From NCBI RefSeq assembly GCF_015694735.1, contig NZ_JADQDP010000002.1:1346878-1410877 (forward strand): a stretch of DNA of 64,000 bases, in the 5' to 3' direction. Shown here piece by piece: positions 62,626-64,000 of the stretch. The stretch comes from Hymenobacter properus (lineage in GTDB: Bacteria > Bacteroidota > Bacteroidia > Cytophagales > Hymenobacteraceae). A program made the position numbers and the translations under genes. Under the pieces are notes generated by a model. The model did no database searches. It was not told the DNA's origin and worked only from the letters and a program-made list of their open reading frames with translations. The first letter of the stretch is position 1. Each line of letters begins with the position of its first letter.

Positions 62626-62921
62626 TATGAGAAAAAAATCATTGCTCATTTCGAAGCTTCTTTTCACTTCAAACCCGGCAACCTAGGCAGTAGGGTAGGG
62701 GCAAAACGTTCTTTGTTCCCAATCCATACATTCAAACCCCACTGGCACCTGTAACCCGACGCAATTCAGTAGGCATTTTCACTCTACTGTTACCTTTCCG
62801 CCAATGCTAGGAACCGGTTCTAAACGCTAACTCCACCATCCCAACTCACTTCCGATTCATTTTTTTGACCGCATCAATCAACTACTTACAACCCCAAATC
62901 AACTATTTCGTAAAAGGCCCC

Positions 62922-62951
62922 TTGCCGCCCCGAAAAGTCCTCCTACCTTTG
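62922..62951 (+). promoter_or_regulatory. rRNA promoter P1
   Basis: -33 TTG (62922-62924), a 19 bp spacer, -7 TACCTTTG (62944-62951), then CAGTCCCGAAACG. This is the farthest upstream of four promoters before the 16S gene. Confidence 0.65.
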
Positions 62952-63096
62952 CAGTCCCGAAACGTCAAACGTACCAACGGAAAAGCCCAAAGCACTCGCT
63001 CAGGCACAAACTTGAAAGGTTCGGAACTCCCACGGAAGACAACTTGTCTGTCCTCCGCAGCCAGCCGCAAGCGTCGAGATTTATTTCTCAAACAGC

Positions 63097-63128
63097 TTGC
63101 ACCAGCGAAAAAAGCCACCGTACCTTTG
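63097..63128 (+). promoter_or_regulatory. rRNA promoter P2
   Basis: -33 TTG (63097-63099), a 21 bp spacer, -7 TACCTTTG (63121-63128). The spacer is slightly long. The leader CAACCCGCTTCAACCGG differs from the other three. Confidence 0.55.
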
Positions 63129-63203
63129 CAACCCGCTTCAACCGGAAGCCGGCCGCCTTCAAAAATCGAAGCGAAAAGAATTAAAAATTTTTCGCCAAAA
63201 GAT

Positions 63204-63232
63204 TTGAAAGTCGAAAAAAACTTCTACCTTTG
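63204..63232 (+). promoter_or_regulatory. rRNA promoter P3
   Basis: -33 TTG (63204-63206), an 18 bp spacer, -7 TACCTTTG (63225-63232), leader CACTCCCAAAGCGAACAGAGG. It shares its leader with P4. Confidence 0.75.
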
Positions 63233-63362
63233 CACTCCCAAAGCGAACAGAGGTAACCAAAAGCCAGTCTTAACAAGCTGACTTGCAAAACCTAAAGCCA
63301 CTTTAAGTGAAAGCGGCCGATTTGAAAAACGAATCGAAAAACAGAAAATTTTCGAAAACAAG

Positions 63363-63392
63363 TTGACAAATCAAAAATAGTTTTTACCTTTG
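63363..63392 (+). promoter_or_regulatory. rRNA promoter P4
   Basis: -33 TTGACA (63363-63368), a 19 bp spacer after TTG, -7 TACCTTTG (63385-63392), leader CAATCCCAAAACGAACAAAGG. It is the best match to the consensus and nearest the 16S gene. Confidence 0.8.
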
Positions 63393-63478
63393 CAATCCCA
63401 AAACGAACAAAGGTTGACAACGACAACCACGGGCTAAATTAGCAGCCCGCACTGATGCCTCAAATGGAAGCATTACAC

Positions 63479-63487
63479 GTTCTTTGA
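63479..63487 (+). promoter_or_regulatory. rRNA leader boxA-like motif
   Basis: GTTCTTTGA, within ACGTTCTTTGAATGACGG, resembles the conserved leader motif upstream of Bacteroidota 16S genes, a boxA-like antitermination signal. Confidence 0.45.
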
Positions 63488-63527
63488 ATGACGGAAACAG
63501 ACAAAATAGTAAGTGTTCCACTTGCTC

Positions 63528-63545
63528 CTTCTTCTTCGGAAGAAG
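63528..63545 (+). other. UUCG-tetraloop hairpin in the rRNA leader
   Basis: CTTCTTC-TTCG-GAAGAAG is a perfect 7 bp stem with a UUCG loop. A second small stem (CTCA...TGAG, 63621-63636) follows. These are probable processing or folding elements of the precursor. Confidence 0.6.
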
Positions 63546-63650
63546 CGCAGTGAAACAAACCAAGCGAAACGAATTTGACCATAACGTCAAAATGTGAGCA
63601 AGGTCAGCACTCGACATCAGCTCATCTTCGGGTGAGTGTAGAATATTTAT

Positions 63651-64000
<350 letters not shown>

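Noticed and set aside
62865..63281. Plus-strand frame of 138 codons before the 16S gene
   Set aside because: It overlaps three rRNA promoters and their leaders, is Lys/Arg-rich and has no family resemblance.

Overview
The window reads as chromosome of a GC-rich Bacteroidota bacterium of the Hymenobacter/Cytophagales type. Four things point there: a SusC/SusD pair, type IX secretion (T9SS) sorting domains, promoters with the Bacteroidota -7 element TAnnTTTG, and a 16S rRNA 5' end of Bacteroidota type that starts at about 63651 and runs off the right edge. Genus-level placement is inference.

Layout. 0.2-8.6 kb: a NagB-like/PIG-L fusion enzyme facing away from a SusC-SusD-lipoprotein operon. 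8.7-16.0 kb: an orphan lipoprotein, a GHL10-type secreted glycosidase, small proteins, a membrane protein and a rhomboid protease that share an N-terminal module, a TerB-like protein and an MDR oxidoreductase. 16.1-22.3 kb: an FAD protein, hldD, a metal-chelate ABC binding protein plus permease, a QueD/PTPS enzyme and lpxB (envelope and cofactor functions). 22.6-26.5 kb: a large T9SS metallopeptidase with five IPT/TIG domains. 27.2-28.4 kb: clpX.

28.6-54.5 kb is an all-plus-strand surface block. It starts with a hybrid two-component regulator (HTCS) and continues with a T9SS protein, an acetyltransferase, a small barrel, a long beta-solenoid protein with an S74 self-cleaving chaperone tail, three small lipoproteins, a large barrel, a 2053-residue secreted protein, an Fn3-like protein, an OmpA-like lipoprotein and a second S74 solenoid protein. 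This block sits between clpX on one side and clpP-tig on the other. All three are minus-strand and in the ancestral order tig-clpP-clpX, so the block looks inserted into a conserved neighbourhood. The 41.0-54.5 kb part is my best candidate for an undescribed surface apparatus.

54.7-62.5 kb is housekeeping: clpP, tig, tRNA-Leu(UAG), relA/spoT, a CHY zinc-finger gene, fur, a STAS-domain gene and purA. 62.5-63.65 kb is the rRNA control region, with four tandem promoters before the 16S gene.

A family of 80-105 bp palindromic repeats (core GTCATCCTGAGCGCAGCGAA and variants) occurs nine times between genes, always outside coding sequence. In places these repeats decide where a gene can start (lpxB, the FAD protein). 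No CRISPR array, insertion sequence, integrase or phage structural module was seen.
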